In this document: piece after piece, positions 1 through 10,261 of the stretch
How positions within the stretch are numbered: position 1 is the first letter of the stretch
How the letters are laid out: every line of letters begins with the position of its first letter
From: Whitmania pigra
Lineage: Eukaryota; Annelida; Clitellata; Hirudinida; Haemopidae
Assembly: GCA_021613335.1 (NCBI GenBank)
Contig: JAJTWR010000053.1
Location: 68,501-132,500, forward strand
Length of the DNA stretch: 64,000 nucleotides
Direction: 5' to 3'
Program-made: the position numbers and the translations under genes
Notes under the pieces: generated by a model
What the model saw: only the letters and a program-made list of their open reading frames with translations
Databases searched by the model: none
What the model was told of the DNA's origin: nothing

Positions 1-32
1 TGTTATTTAATTATTTTCTTGAACTTTAGACT

Positions 33-224
33 ATGAAGTTCCAAATTGTTTTTCTGCTTGTGGCCATGTTTCTGGCCGCAATCCTTGGATTTTCAAAAAG
101 AATGGAGGATGGAGTAAGTGTTGAGAGATATTTTAGAAATGTTTATGATTTACACAAATTTCTCTACTAGAATGGAGAGATAAACAATCCTGCAAGCACT
201 TCGACCAATCCAATAATATGTTAA
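33..224 (+). CDS. putative small secreted peptide, two exons
   Basis: Possible gene for a short secreted peptide; family not recognised. The ATG at 33 opens a hydrophobic leader beginning MKFQIVFLLVAMFLAAILGF, followed by a basic SKR. The frame meets a strong donor (GGA/gtaagtg at 113/114) and a plausible acceptor (ctctactag, 170). Joining 33-113 to 171-224 gives 44 residues ending in Ile-Ile-Cys before TAA. Without splicing the frame stops at 168-170 after 45 residues, so the leader is secreted-like either way. A polyadenylation signal lies at 564-569, and further donor and acceptor sites (about 375 and 467) suggest a spliced 3' untranslated region. The first exon may not be the true start because the window edge is close. 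Confidence 0.35.
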
Positions 225-563
225 GATCTTGGAGACTGAAACGGAGCCTGCTGAAACCAGTAAGGAGCAAAAGAGAATTGTTCTCAGTCTGAAGACTCTG
301 GCACGTCCTCTTGAGATCTTTCATCTGTTCATCGTGGACGGAGAGTCTATCCTTCAAGATTTCATTGAAGTTGATGGTGAGTTTCTATGCTTTCCACTGA
401 CGTTCTGTACAAATATCTAATGAATAAAAAAATTAATTGTTTATAAAGTCACTTATTTGTATTTCAGAATGAGGTCACCCAGGTTGCGGATGAATTGAAG
501 TGGTCAATCAATCATCATTGTTCTCGTTAACATTATCTTGTTAACTTCTTTACTCATTCTCTG

Positions 564-569
564 AATAAA
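564..569 (+). terminator. polyadenylation signal AATAAA
   Basis: AATAAA hexamer downstream of the putative small peptide gene, in AT-rich DNA. It would end that transcript near 590. Confidence 0.3.
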
Positions 570-599
570 AAATTATGAATCTTGATTATGTGTTTTAGG

Positions 600-2059
600 T
601 TCTATAAAATTTAATTTTACATTCGGGCACATTCAGTTTGCAGATTCACATTTTAGTAACAAATATAATTAATATAAAAGCAATTAACATATGCTCTGAT
701 TTTAATGTCACACATTACATTTGATTTTTTAAATAATTGTAAGAGGCAATAGTTAATTTTCCATCTGATCGATTTTATGCAACGAACTTTCACATTAAAC
801 CTGATTCTCTCTACTGACCACTGTTCCATTAATCACACCTAACACCCTGTTTGTTCTCTTAGCAGCTTCTAGACATCGTATGGTGGATTTCCCACTTTTA
901 TGCATAATCACACACGTCCCCAAACTCACATTCTACCATTACTGCTTCTCATATGCATGACTGAGCACTTGCTCACAGTGAATATCATCTGCCACTCCAG
1001 TGACCACTTGCATAATTCTTATGTAATACGATAAACCACTCTTTGTTTTTAATCAATATCCAAATTTTGATAGTCGTCTGATTATATTGTTTCCTCATCT
1101 TCTCTTGATTGTAAATATCCTTGGATGACTTCTGCGATGCTTTTCCTTTGAGAAGTTGAAAAAACATCCAGCGAAAGATGACCTAATAACTTCAGCTAAA
1201 AATTGATTTTTGTGATTGATAATTGAGCCTCATCTCATTTTAAAATTATTTTAATCATTTAATCTGTCACTTCAACAAAAAAAACAACAACAATAAAGAA
1301 ACACCAGCATCTACATATTATTTTCAAATTGCGTACCGGGTCTTGTATGTGTCGTCGTTATTTATAAAGGTTGTTGTTGTTGCTGATGATGATTTTATTA
1401 TTAGAATCGTTAGCATTTCATTGTAATATATATAAATATGGAAGAATTAATTAATAATAATTAAATTCTATAATGTTATATTAATATTATTAATTATTAA
1501 TTAATAACCATCATCATTAATTCAGACTTTTAGATATAAATGTATTTCCAGGAAGATACTCTAATGCTAACATAATGTACAATATAAAATGAAAATTTAT
1601 TATTTCCTAGAAAAACCATTTATTATTTATTAAGACAGTTTTATATGTCTATTGTAACATCTACTAAGTTTTAAAAAACATTTTATTATTTTATTATATT
1701 ATTCCTTGCCTCCAAGTCTTCAAAAGAGATCGCCAAAAAATTATATCTGCAACAAAAGAGTCAACAATGGTTTCATCTATACATTGATTTATTGAACTGT
1801 TCTTTGCAACGCTAGAAAAAAGATTGAGAAAAAATAATTGGAGATGACTAATAATTAAGCCGTCGTTTATTTATCAATTTATTTGATAGCATGTTATAAT
1901 ATATCATTATTAATAATAAATACAAAGGACTTTACAGTAGATTAATTTTTATTACCACTTACTTAGTAGTATCCTTATTAAAAGAAAATTATGCATTCAT
2001 ATCACAGCATCGAATATTATAATAAAATTATGATTACCGCAAAAGTCGCCACCTCATCT
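600..2059. other. AT-rich intergenic DNA
   Basis: No convincing gene seen on either strand. The only longer open frame (985-1167, minus) has no recognisable motif, and the rest is broken by stops and short A/T runs. Confidence 0.6.
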
Positions 2060-2480
2060 TTATTTTCATTGCTATCCTAGGTAACGACAATTACTAAGCA
2101 TGCATAACGAAATCTTTTGAAATAACTATTAATTTAATTAATTTACTTTGAATTAAATAGCTTTTAGAGGGCCTGCATTAAATAATTAAACATAAAATAT
2201 CAAATTTATGCATTAACAATACATACATCATATACAATATCTATATGTAACAACAACAGCACATCCATTCATTCTAGGCTTCAAATAAGCGAGGCTGACT
2301 GGCCGATCCAAAGAAATCTCGCGTGGCGGCACTCTTTCATTATAAATATGACTTTATGCCGTTACATTAGCAGAGGTGTTTTTACTGAAACGCTAGGAAA
2401 ATGTATTTCCAGAAACAAATAATTTAATTTGGGAAGAATGTACGAATTATGGCGTTTTGAAAAGTATATTTCTGAGCCTC
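2060..2480 (+). repeat. dispersed AT-rich module, copy 1
   Basis: First copy of a module that recurs near 3060-3480 and 7400-7760, with partial copies near 7200 and, inverted, near 20690-20810. Shared landmarks in order are an AATTACTAAGC-like block, AATTAAATAGC/TGGC, a TATA-like TATAAATATGACTTT, GTTACATTAGC, then AGGTGTTTTT and GAAACG. Copies 1 and 2 also share sequence after the landmark (GGAAGAATG / GGAAGACTG). No open reading frame runs through it. It could be a decayed mobile element or a duplicated promoter segment. Confidence 0.5.
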
Positions 2481-2568
2481 GGAAACTTTCAAATAAAAAA
2501 TTTTTTGGACGAAATTGCGAAGTTTACAAGGGATAACAATAACCTCATTAACATCATTATCATTACTG

Positions 2569-2764
<196 letters not shown>

Positions 2765-3059
2765 CCGTATGCTTCATGGTCAGATGATTAGAAAAGGGAT
2801 GTACTTATAATTATTACTTCATCCATCTAAATCACCACTCAGTGTTATTATTACATTATTGTTACTATCATTATTATTGTTATTATTATATCAGTATTTA
2901 TTTATTAACCTCCATTGCATGGCCAGATTATCAGAAAAGAGATGTACTACAATTACTGTATCCATCTAAATCACCAGTCAAACTGTGTCATTTACCAACT
3001 TGGGATGAAAGAGAAGCATTTTGAAGTTTTACAAAATTTCTATAATGTTGTCTAGCGCT

Positions 3060-3480
3060 TAACATTATTATCCTAGCTATCCTAGTAATTTGCCATTACT
3101 AAGCCAGTATAATGAGTACTTTTCTAGTAAAACCACGTATTTTAAAAAGTTTAATTAAATGGCCTTTAAACTTGAAAAAAAAACACATTCGATTTTAGAG
3201 AAATTGCATGAAATAAACATAACTTGGCACAATTACGTTGACCAGCTTATCAAACCGTCCAAAGATCTTAAACTCCCTTTAATAAGAACCCCAATTTTAT
3301 TTATTTATTTGATTATAGTCCTTTGCATAACTGAGATGATTTGGACTTAACAAGAACCCCTCTCATCTGAATTTATGCGATTACATTAGCAAAGGTGTTT
3401 TTGTTGAAAAATGATAACTGGCTTTTCCAACGGTTAATATTTAATTTAGGAAGACTGCATGAGTAATTAAAATTGCTATT
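3060..3480 (+). repeat. dispersed AT-rich module, copy 2
   Basis: Second copy of the module at 2060-2480. It retains GATTACATTAGCAAAGGTG followed by TTTTTGTTGAAA. A SINE 3' fragment on the minus strand (about 3295-3345) interrupts it just before the shared block. It lies roughly 550-970 bp upstream of the kinase start codon. Confidence 0.5.
3295..3345 (-). mobile_element. SINE 3'-end fragment
   Basis: Read on the minus strand it carries ATGCAAAGGACTATAATCAA followed by an AAATAAATAAA tail. This matches the body and tail of the tRNA-derived SINE near 22186-22420 and a similar tail near 19387-19412. Confidence 0.5.
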
Positions 3481-3904
3481 GTTATTATATTTTTTTGCAG
3501 AAACAGAAATGATAGCTAAAGAACTTTACAGAAACTTCAAATAATTTCAATAATTTTACATAAATTGATTATCAAAGCAAACATAATTTCTTATAATTGC
3601 GCACCATTACTTCCTTTTTTTATAGCTCCTTATCATAATCTTAAGTGTGTAAAGAAATTGCTACTTCAGCAAAGCAATTCTCTGGACGTAAATGCGAAAG
3701 GTTTCGGAGATGCACAAATGCGTCAAGTATTTAAATAGAATTACAATAAAGTTGTAATTAAAGATCTTGTAATTGATTTATTATTAAACTATTTAATTGA
3801 TATTCTAATGTTAATTTATTGTTCAGCTAGACCAAAGTTTGCTAAATTTGATTTAAAAAAATAATTAAATTTGAATTTAATATTCAGAATCTTTTTTGCT
3901 TCGG

Positions 3905-3940
3905 AATTATAAGGTCGACACAAAAAAATATAAAAAATGA
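3905..3940 (+). promoter_or_regulatory. possible TATA region of the kinase gene
   Basis: TTATAAGG (about 3907) and TATAAAAAATG (about 3929) lie about 100-130 bp upstream of the kinase start codon, in otherwise AT-rich DNA. Position alone supports them as core promoter elements. Confidence 0.25.
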
Positions 3941-4033
3941 AGAACTCAAATTGTGGTCATTTGCTCAGAGCCTGCTTTGTTTAAATAGAGTCTCAAATCA
4001 TTTTGGTAAATCATTCAACTTAAAAATAACGAA

Positions 4034-5962
4034 ATGGGTTTCAGTAACATTGAGAAGTTCTTCGAGACTTATCACATACTCAACGACACGAAAGTTGTTG
4101 AATGCAGGACGATGTCCACTGTCGTCAACAAATGGACGAATGTTCAATACACGCTTACAACTCTCCCATTGTATCCCGAATATAAATTCGCTAAGGCTAA
4201 TCAAGAGTTGGGCGTGTTGGCGATCTGTTCTTCTCACGCAAACCTTGTACATCTTGAGGATTACTACTACGAAGGAAATTACGTAAACATCATCACGGAA
4301 AAGTTGAGCTGTGGATCGCTGAGAGATTATTTACTTCTCAATGGACCGGTTACTGAGCAATTTGCAGCAAGAGTCATAAAAGGAATAGCAGGTGGCTTGC
4401 ATCATCTCCACCAATGCAATATTGCCCACAGAAACTTGAAATTCGAAAATATTTTTTGTTGCGATAACGACAAACTTTCTGTGAAACTGAGTGGATTTGA
4501 AATGGCGGTGAGGAGTGAAGAACAACTTCTCGAAAATAACGACGACATGCTGTCAAACTTCCTAACAACTCCTTCATACGTGGCTCCCGAGGTTGCCAAG
4601 CAGTTCTTCAAAATCAATGGTTTCTATAGCAAGCAATGCGACATGTGGAATTTGGGAGCAATCATGTTCGAAATTCTTAATGGATCGAAGCCGTACACAA
4701 ACTCTGGAAGTTGTCCATTATGCACTAATGATTTTTGCCACATCTGCTTGTGCACGATCTTTGCCAAAATCGTGGAAGGAATTCCCGACATGCCGATTGC
4801 ATGGTACTGCATTTCTCCTGAAGGCAGGGACCTCATATCAAAGTTGCTAGAAAAAGATCCAGTAAAACGCTACACTCCGGAAAAAGTCTTGCAGCATCCA
4901 TGGATCAAGAAATATGGTAAGACATTCGAAGAGCACCAACTGTATGTTGCAGAAACGAGGTGTGCCATAACAGAGCAACCCACAATTAAACCAACTGCTC
5001 TCGAAAACACTCTAGACATTACAATGACCTATGAAACAGAGGGCATACAGTTAGACATCACAAATGACACTTTCAACTTAAAATACCAACTCACAGAGGA
5101 GATACTTGGCACAGGTATGACCGGTGGTATTAAAACAGTTGTTAACAAATTAACAAAGCGCCAATACGCTCTGAAAACCAATGACATGAAAGACCAGAAA
5201 GAAATCGAAAATGCCAAAGTAGAATTGGATATATTGTCACTGGTAGTAGGTCATCCGAACTTTGTACAGATGGAAGATTATTATTTTGAAGATTCCCATT
5301 TGTACATAATCATGGAAAAACTAAACCATGGATCGCTGTTTGATCTTCTTGGGGTCGACGGATATCTGGAAGAGATAGACGCGGCAAATGTTGTAAGGGA
5401 CGTAGCAGCGGCTTTGAAATATCTTCACCAATTCGACATAGCACACAGGGATGTGAAAAAAGAAAATATCATGTGTTCAGGTGAGAACATATTTCCTGTC
5501 AAGCTTATTGACTTCGGATTAGCAACGGGAGCATCGAGGAAACCGTGTTGTAATGATCATGGAAATGATATTTTCAATTCATGTGTGGGAACTTCATTGT
5601 ACATGGCTCCAGAAGTTGCTCAGTCATACTTTTGTAGCGACAATCATTCGACTAAAATGTGTGACATGTGGAGTTTGGGTGTTCTATTATTCGAAATGAT
5701 CTATGGAGAGTTGCCATTTGTTCCAAGTGAGAATTGTGATTGCCCACATCTAAATTGCGATGACTGTAAGGCTTCACTCTTCAAATCCATTGTGGAAGGG
5801 AAATACTGTATAAGCAGTGAATACGAAGATTTAGTGTCAGAAGGAGCAAAAGACCTGATTTCTAAACTTTTGGAGAAGAACCCAAAGAAGCGGCTCACAG
5901 CTGGTCAAGTTTTGAATCATCCTTGGATTCTGGAACACGTGAACTTCACAGAATCCAATTAA
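4034..5962 (+). CDS. tandem MNK-like protein: N-terminal pseudokinase plus C-terminal kinase
   Basis: A single 642-residue intronless open frame with two protein-kinase folds resembling MAPK-interacting kinases (MNK). The second domain (about 350-640) keeps catalytic features: a Gly loop LGTGMTGG, ALK with K381, HRD at 471-473, DFG at 493-495, and an APE in MAPEVAQ. The first domain (about 12-300) keeps the fold but has lost the Gly loop and the VAIK lysine, has HRN at 132-134 and SGF at 153-155 in place of DFG, so it is probably inactive. Both carry the MNK-type Cys-rich insert after the CDMW helix (CPLCTNDFCHIC near 226-237; CDCPHLNCDDC near 568-578) and end in LISKLLEK...HPWI. Classical MNKs have DFD, not DFG. 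ATG 4034 begins just before the first domain. Lack of introns suggests a retrocopy or intron loss. The substrate is unknown; a pseudokinase regulating its neighbour is an inference from other tandem kinases. Confidence 0.85.
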   Translation: MGFSNIEKFFETYHILNDTKVVECRTMSTVVNKWTNVQYTLTTLPLYPEYKFAKANQELGVLAICSSHANLVHLEDYYYEGNYVNIITEKLSCGSLRDYLLLNGPVTEQFAARVIKGIAGGLHHLHQCNIAHRNLKFENIFCCDNDKLSVKLSGFEMAVRSEEQLLENNDDMLSNFLTTPSYVAPEVAKQFFKINGFYSKQCDMWNLGAIMFEILNGSKPYTNSGSCPLCTNDFCHICLCTIFAKIVEGIPDMPIAWYCISPEGRDLISKLLEKDPVKRYTPEKVLQHPWIKKYGKTFEEHQLYVAETRCAITEQPTIKPTALENTLDITMTYETEGIQLDITNDTFNLKYQLTEEILGTGMTGGIKTVVNKLTKRQYALKTNDMKDQKEIENAKVELDILSLVVGHPNFVQMEDYYFEDSHLYIIMEKLNHGSLFDLLGVDGYLEEIDAANVVRDVAAALKYLHQFDIAHRDVKKENIMCSGENIFPVKLIDFGLATGASRKPCCNDHGNDIFNSCVGTSLYMAPEVAQSYFCSDNHSTKMCDMWSLGVLLFEMIYGELPFVPSENCDCPHLNCDDCKASLFKSIVEGKYCISSEYEDLVSEGAKDLISKLLEKNPKKRLTAGQVLNHPWILEHVNFTESN

Positions 5963-6015
5963 AACTAATTCAATAAGTTCGATTTTGTTTAATTAATGTA
6001 AAACGTGTGCTTTGT

Positions 6016-6021
6016 AATAAA
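6016..6021 (+). terminator. polyadenylation signal of the kinase gene
   Basis: AATAAA 54 bp after the kinase stop codon; a second AATAAA follows about 24 bp further on. Confidence 0.5.
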
Positions 6022-6059
6022 CGTGCTATTAATGAAGATTAATAAAATGATTTAATTTA

Positions 6060-7399
6060 AAGAGACACTAACACTAGCAGTGAATTTGTGAAGAATAGAG
6101 AGGGTTAGGTCACTCAAAATCAACTTTGATAAGGGCTTTTACCAGGAAATTATTTCGGGATGGAGTTGGGTTGAATTTTGGTATTTTTCCAAGCTATAAT
6201 ACAATTTCTTACTTATAAAATCACATTATAATACAATTTCTTACAATAACTTTTTGACAACAAAGAAAAAATGCAAAAAATAACTTTTACTTGAGATTTT
6301 TATCCAATTATATAATGTAGATAATTCAATATGAAATTAAATTATTTTTAAAAATTAATTTGGTAGGAAATGTACTTTCCAAAATACGAGTTTTGTTAAT
6401 TGCCAATCCAACTGTTTTTGAATTTGTTTCGAAAGTTTGAAATTATTTCAAAATATTCGGATTGATCTTACTAATACGTGATGATACCCCATCTGGAATA
6501 CTACATTCAAGTAAGGAATTCCCACTTGAATAAGGATATTGAAACTTTGGAAAAAGAGAAAAGTAACAAGGATGATTAAGGGTTTATATTTGAATTATAA
6601 TAGATATTAAGAAGATGTAAATTCACAAATTTAGAAATAAGTAGATGTGATCTCCTAAAAACGTTCAAAACGCATAACGGAATTTTTGCGGGGAATGTAC
6701 AAATTCTTACAATATGTTAATATTGCTACCTTTAAATATTACTGAAGGTATCCAAATTAACTAATAACACTTGTGGCAGAGTGACTTTTAATTTTTGCAT
6801 AATTTCTGAGGTACTATTGCTGGTAATCACTACTTAGTTAATGTAACCGGCGCACTTAGAGCAATGAAACGTTTCTAATGAAAACCATGTGGTTTAATTG
6901 AACCATTTATTAATTAAACAGTATTTGATAAATTTCCGGCAGTTAATAAATTGTACAAATTTTCAAATTAAATTTGCATATAATGAAGTCTTGTCGCAAT
7001 ATTTTGAATTTGAAATTGTTATAACTGGTCAGAACCGTGTTTTCAGGAAACAATGAACGATTTTGATGAATGTTTCTAATATTTCTTACAAAATTCTTTT
7101 AACATTTTCATTCAGTTGATGACTTCAAAAATTTCAAATCTTTGAAGACATCACACTGATTCATTTACACATTGATTTCCTAATTTCTTTGCAATGTTTG
7201 CATTTATTTGCAAAGGTGTTTTTACATGTTAGTAAGAATTTCCGAGATATTGAGAATATATTTGAATATATATATTTGACCTCTGTTAATCAATTAATGC
7301 TAATGTTGATCATCTACAGCATAGATTCTAAGTCATCAGTCACATTGGTAATCATTTAGGACTTCAATTTCAAAAAACTCTCCAGAACACTAATGCAAA
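6060..7399. other. AT-rich intergenic DNA with a partial repeat module
   Basis: No gene seen. A short partial copy of the AGGTGTTTTT module lies near 7200-7240, and a diverged ACTACTTAGTTAATGTAACC block near 6828 resembles the start of the same module. Confidence 0.5.
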
Positions 7400-7760
7400 T
7401 CATTTTCCTAACCAACGACTGTTTACTATTACTATTACTAACCAAGTAAAATAAAACTTTTCTATTAATAATACTTTAAAATTTAATTAAATAGTCTTAA
7501 GAGAGATTATGTTAAGTAATCAAACACATTCACACCGTTAACAACCACAATTTCGCAATCAATCAAATTATATCTTTTTGACTGGCTGATCAGACCATTT
7601 AAAGAAATTTTCTGTAAAATGCCAACGGTTTAATGTAAAACCCTGTCATTTTAAATATGACTTTTTGTAGTAACATTAGGAAAGGTGTTTTTGTTGAAAC
7701 GTTGAGATAAAGTTGTTTCGACATTTTAGAATTTTACAATGTGCAATTTTAAAAAGTTAC
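7400..7760 (+). repeat. dispersed AT-rich module, copy 3
   Basis: Third full copy of the module at 2060-2480. It has TTACTATTACTAACC, AATTAAATAGTC, GACTGGCTGATCAGACC, TTTAAATATGACTTT, GTAACATTAGGAAAGGTG and then TTTTTGTTGAAACG. Confidence 0.5.
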
Positions 7761-8039
7761 ATTTACTATTGATGTCCTCGTTGCGAGTAATTTGTAATTA
7801 GTGACTTTAAATTTTATAAATTAAATAGCAATTGTAATATAATTCTACCAATACTGCTAGATAACAATTTTCGACAGATAACCTAGCTTAATAAATGGCT
7901 TTAAGCTTCCTACGTACCCCTATGGAACAACATTAAGCATTTGTATAGCGACGGAAACTCCATTAAGATGCAAAGTTATTGTGGGCACAAGATGTCGTTT
8001 TGACTCAGAACTAAACATATTGCATCCGTGTTATTAAAC

Positions 8040-8393
8040 TTAACAAGCATCACTCCGCAGTCTGCTGCAGGAGACTTGTAACATCTTCTGCTTTGGATTA
8101 ACCTTATCTTTGGATGTCATCGGCATTTTGGTCACCGTCGAGGCCAAGTCGCCCAACAAGTTTCTCTGTTGTATTTTTAATAAACGCTATTCATAATGCT
8201 GCTGACATTTTCTATCGTTTCAGAGCATTAATCCTCGAGATTGATTTTTCAAAATTTTTATCAATTACCGACTAATCTGTAACCTGCTTTTTCCTCGCTC
8301 GATGTTGACTGGTTGTATCATTTTTGCTGAGGCTGGTCGTAATACTAGCTATTAGCCCCTCGACCGGTTAAATAAATAAACATAAAAAAAACT
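8040..8393 (+). mobile_element. retroelement 3' end (non-LTR type tail)
   Basis: GC-richer than its surroundings. The last 140 bases (from ACCGACTAATCTGTAACC to CTCGACCGGTTAAATAAATA and an A-run) recur in inverted orientation at 22021-22145. The A-rich AAATAAATAAA tail is typical of a non-LTR retrotransposon or a SINE using its tail. Upstream of 8230 the limit is uncertain; there is no recognisable protein. Confidence 0.5.
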
Positions 8394-8399
8394 GTTTAT

Positions 8400-8600
8400 G
8401 TTGTTTGTTGTATTTGCATGTTGAATGCTGGAGAGATAACTCGTAATAAGACTTTATTAGAACTGAAACTCGATTGAAAAACTAGCGGCAACTTCGACTC
8501 GAAACGTAAACAAATTCTAGGTCAAGTGCAACTAAAAGTAGTCCACAACATTCATGCGGACACAACATTGTTTATTTCTCGTTCTGTTTCAATAAAAGAA
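8400..8600 (-). repeat. LTR-like repeat, copy 1
   Basis: A roughly 200-bp block related to 9812-10010 in the same orientation. Shared features on the plus strand are GTTGTATTTG(C/T)ATGTTGAA and AACTCGT, followed by a reverse polyadenylation signal. The two copies flank a LINE fragment and could be relict LTRs read on the minus strand. The similarity is patchy. Confidence 0.3.
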
Positions 8601-8879
8601 AAAAAATGGTAGTATCATTAGGGGTTCCGGAAAAACCTAACCCGATTTTTGTTTGGAGTAATAATAAAAAAAAAATAGTATCCATCATTAGATATTATCT
8701 TTGATCATCTACTTGGGAGCTTTTTAACCTTCTTTCCAAAAAAATGTAACATCTTTGGAAGAAATAAAGGATTAAAACTTCGCTTCAATCTCATGAACTT
8801 TTATATCGTATTTATTATCTATTATATATTAATCTTATTTTTATTATAATTGATACTATTTTAATATACAGTTTTAATT

Positions 8880-9778
8880 ATTTTTATTTTTATTTTTATT
8901 TATTTGTTTCAAAACAAATTGCAGGGTCACCTATGACCTCTTACGCAATTATATACAATGTTTTAGGTGTTCGCGAGAACAGAGTGCAACGATAAGAAGG
9001 TTAAGTGATCACTTAATTAGGAGGTAATTATTGAGGTTAATGAGTGACAGGCAGGATTTGAAGCGAGAAAATGTTGAGGAATTAATGATATCAGGGGGTA
9101 GAGAGTTCCAAGGTTTGACGACTCGGTTGATGAAGAAGTGTTGCCTGTGTTTGGTGGAAGTTCGGAATTGTGCACTGAACAAGCCCGTGAACTATTTTAT
9201 AGCAGAAGCATAGGTCACTGACAAGCCGTCTATGTTCAAGAGTATTGAGTCTCAGTAGCCATAATCTGGTATGGTAGGGCAGAGATCTAAATCCGGGTAT
9301 GACTCTTGTAAAATATCTTTGGACACGTTCGATCTTTCGAACGAGCTGCTTGCTATGTGGGCTCCATATTGGGGAACAATATTCGAGGATAGGTCGGACA
9401 TAAATGCAATATGCTCTGGTTAGAATTTTTTTTGTGTCTTGTACGAAAGCATTTAAGGAGTAGTCTCAACCTCACAAATGCTTTATGAACAATGGTGTTA
9501 ATGTGAGCTTTGTAGGTGAGTGTGTTATCAATGAGCACTCCAAGATCACGGACGCTATCTGATACAGGTAAGGATTGTGAAGTGATTGTGTAGTTGCTTG
9601 ATGGAGTCTTGATGCATGATGTCTTGATGGAAATTTGTATGCATTTTTCGGGAGCCAGCTGTAATTGCCATTTATTGCTCCATAGCACCAACTCGTTGAT
9701 TGCAGTTTGCAAGGAAGAGTTCTGAAGAGAGGAAGATTTTGAGTAGAGTTTGATATCATCTGCAAATAATTTTAATTA
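8880..9778 (-). mobile_element. LINE fragment: reverse transcriptase C-terminal part and 3' tail
   Basis: On the minus strand translation starts at a FADD box (LFADDIKLYS, near 9745-9774) and continues through typical non-LTR reverse-transcriptase segments: LQLAPEKC, DLGVLIDNTLTYKAHI, then YVRPILEYCSPIWSPH near 9360-9420. Frames shift near 9430 and stops follow, so it is dead. The 3' end near 8880-8913 is an ATTTT/TTTATT-rich tail. It is 5'-truncated, the usual state of LINE copies. Confidence 0.75.
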
Positions 9779-9811
9779 CTATGACTTAGTTAAGTTACAC
9801 TAGGTAATACT

Positions 9812-10010
9812 GTTGTATTTGTATGTTGAAAACAGACAACTCGTGACCAAACAAAGCAGAATAACTTTTAATATTACGGAAAAGAAATGCACTTGAAGCA
9901 ACTACAAATCTCCACTCGACTTCGGTACAAAAATCACAAAAAAACAAAAACGGTCCGTAAAGAGCGGATACATTCACATCTTGTTGTATCTTGTTGTGAA
10001 TCAATAAATG
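9812..10010 (-). repeat. LTR-like repeat, copy 2
   Basis: Partner of 8400-8600; starts GTTGTATTTGTATGTTGAA on the plus strand and carries a CGACTTCGGTAC block matching CGACTCGAAACG in copy 1. On the minus strand it would begin with TG and end with CA. No coding remains are attached. Confidence 0.3.
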
Positions 10011-10168
10011 CAGTACACTCCAAAGATTAAAGAAGTTGAATATATTTATAGCATAAAGTGGTTCCATTGAGAAAACAGATTTTTTAAAATTACAACAAAA
10101 TCTAAATTCTACTTGATATTGATAAATTTACAATCTACAAAAAGTGATTCAAAGGTGTTATTTTGAAC

Positions 10169-10174
10169 TTTTAT
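10169..10174 (-). terminator. polyadenylation signal of lectin copy 1
   Basis: AATAAA on the minus strand about 90 bp after the stop codon. The same TTTTATTAC block is present at the 3' end of lectin copies 2 and 3. Confidence 0.4.
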
Positions 10175-10261
10175 TACATCATAATTAAAGCAAGTTATAA
10201 ATTCAGTGTCTGTTGAAAAACATAATATATTATAAAAATAGCGTAATATGACCCTAGTTCG

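Noticed and set aside
133..357. Minus-strand 74-residue frame with a coiled-coil look
   Set aside because: Overlaps the better-supported plus-strand exons and ends in AT-rich DNA; no homologous feature recognised.
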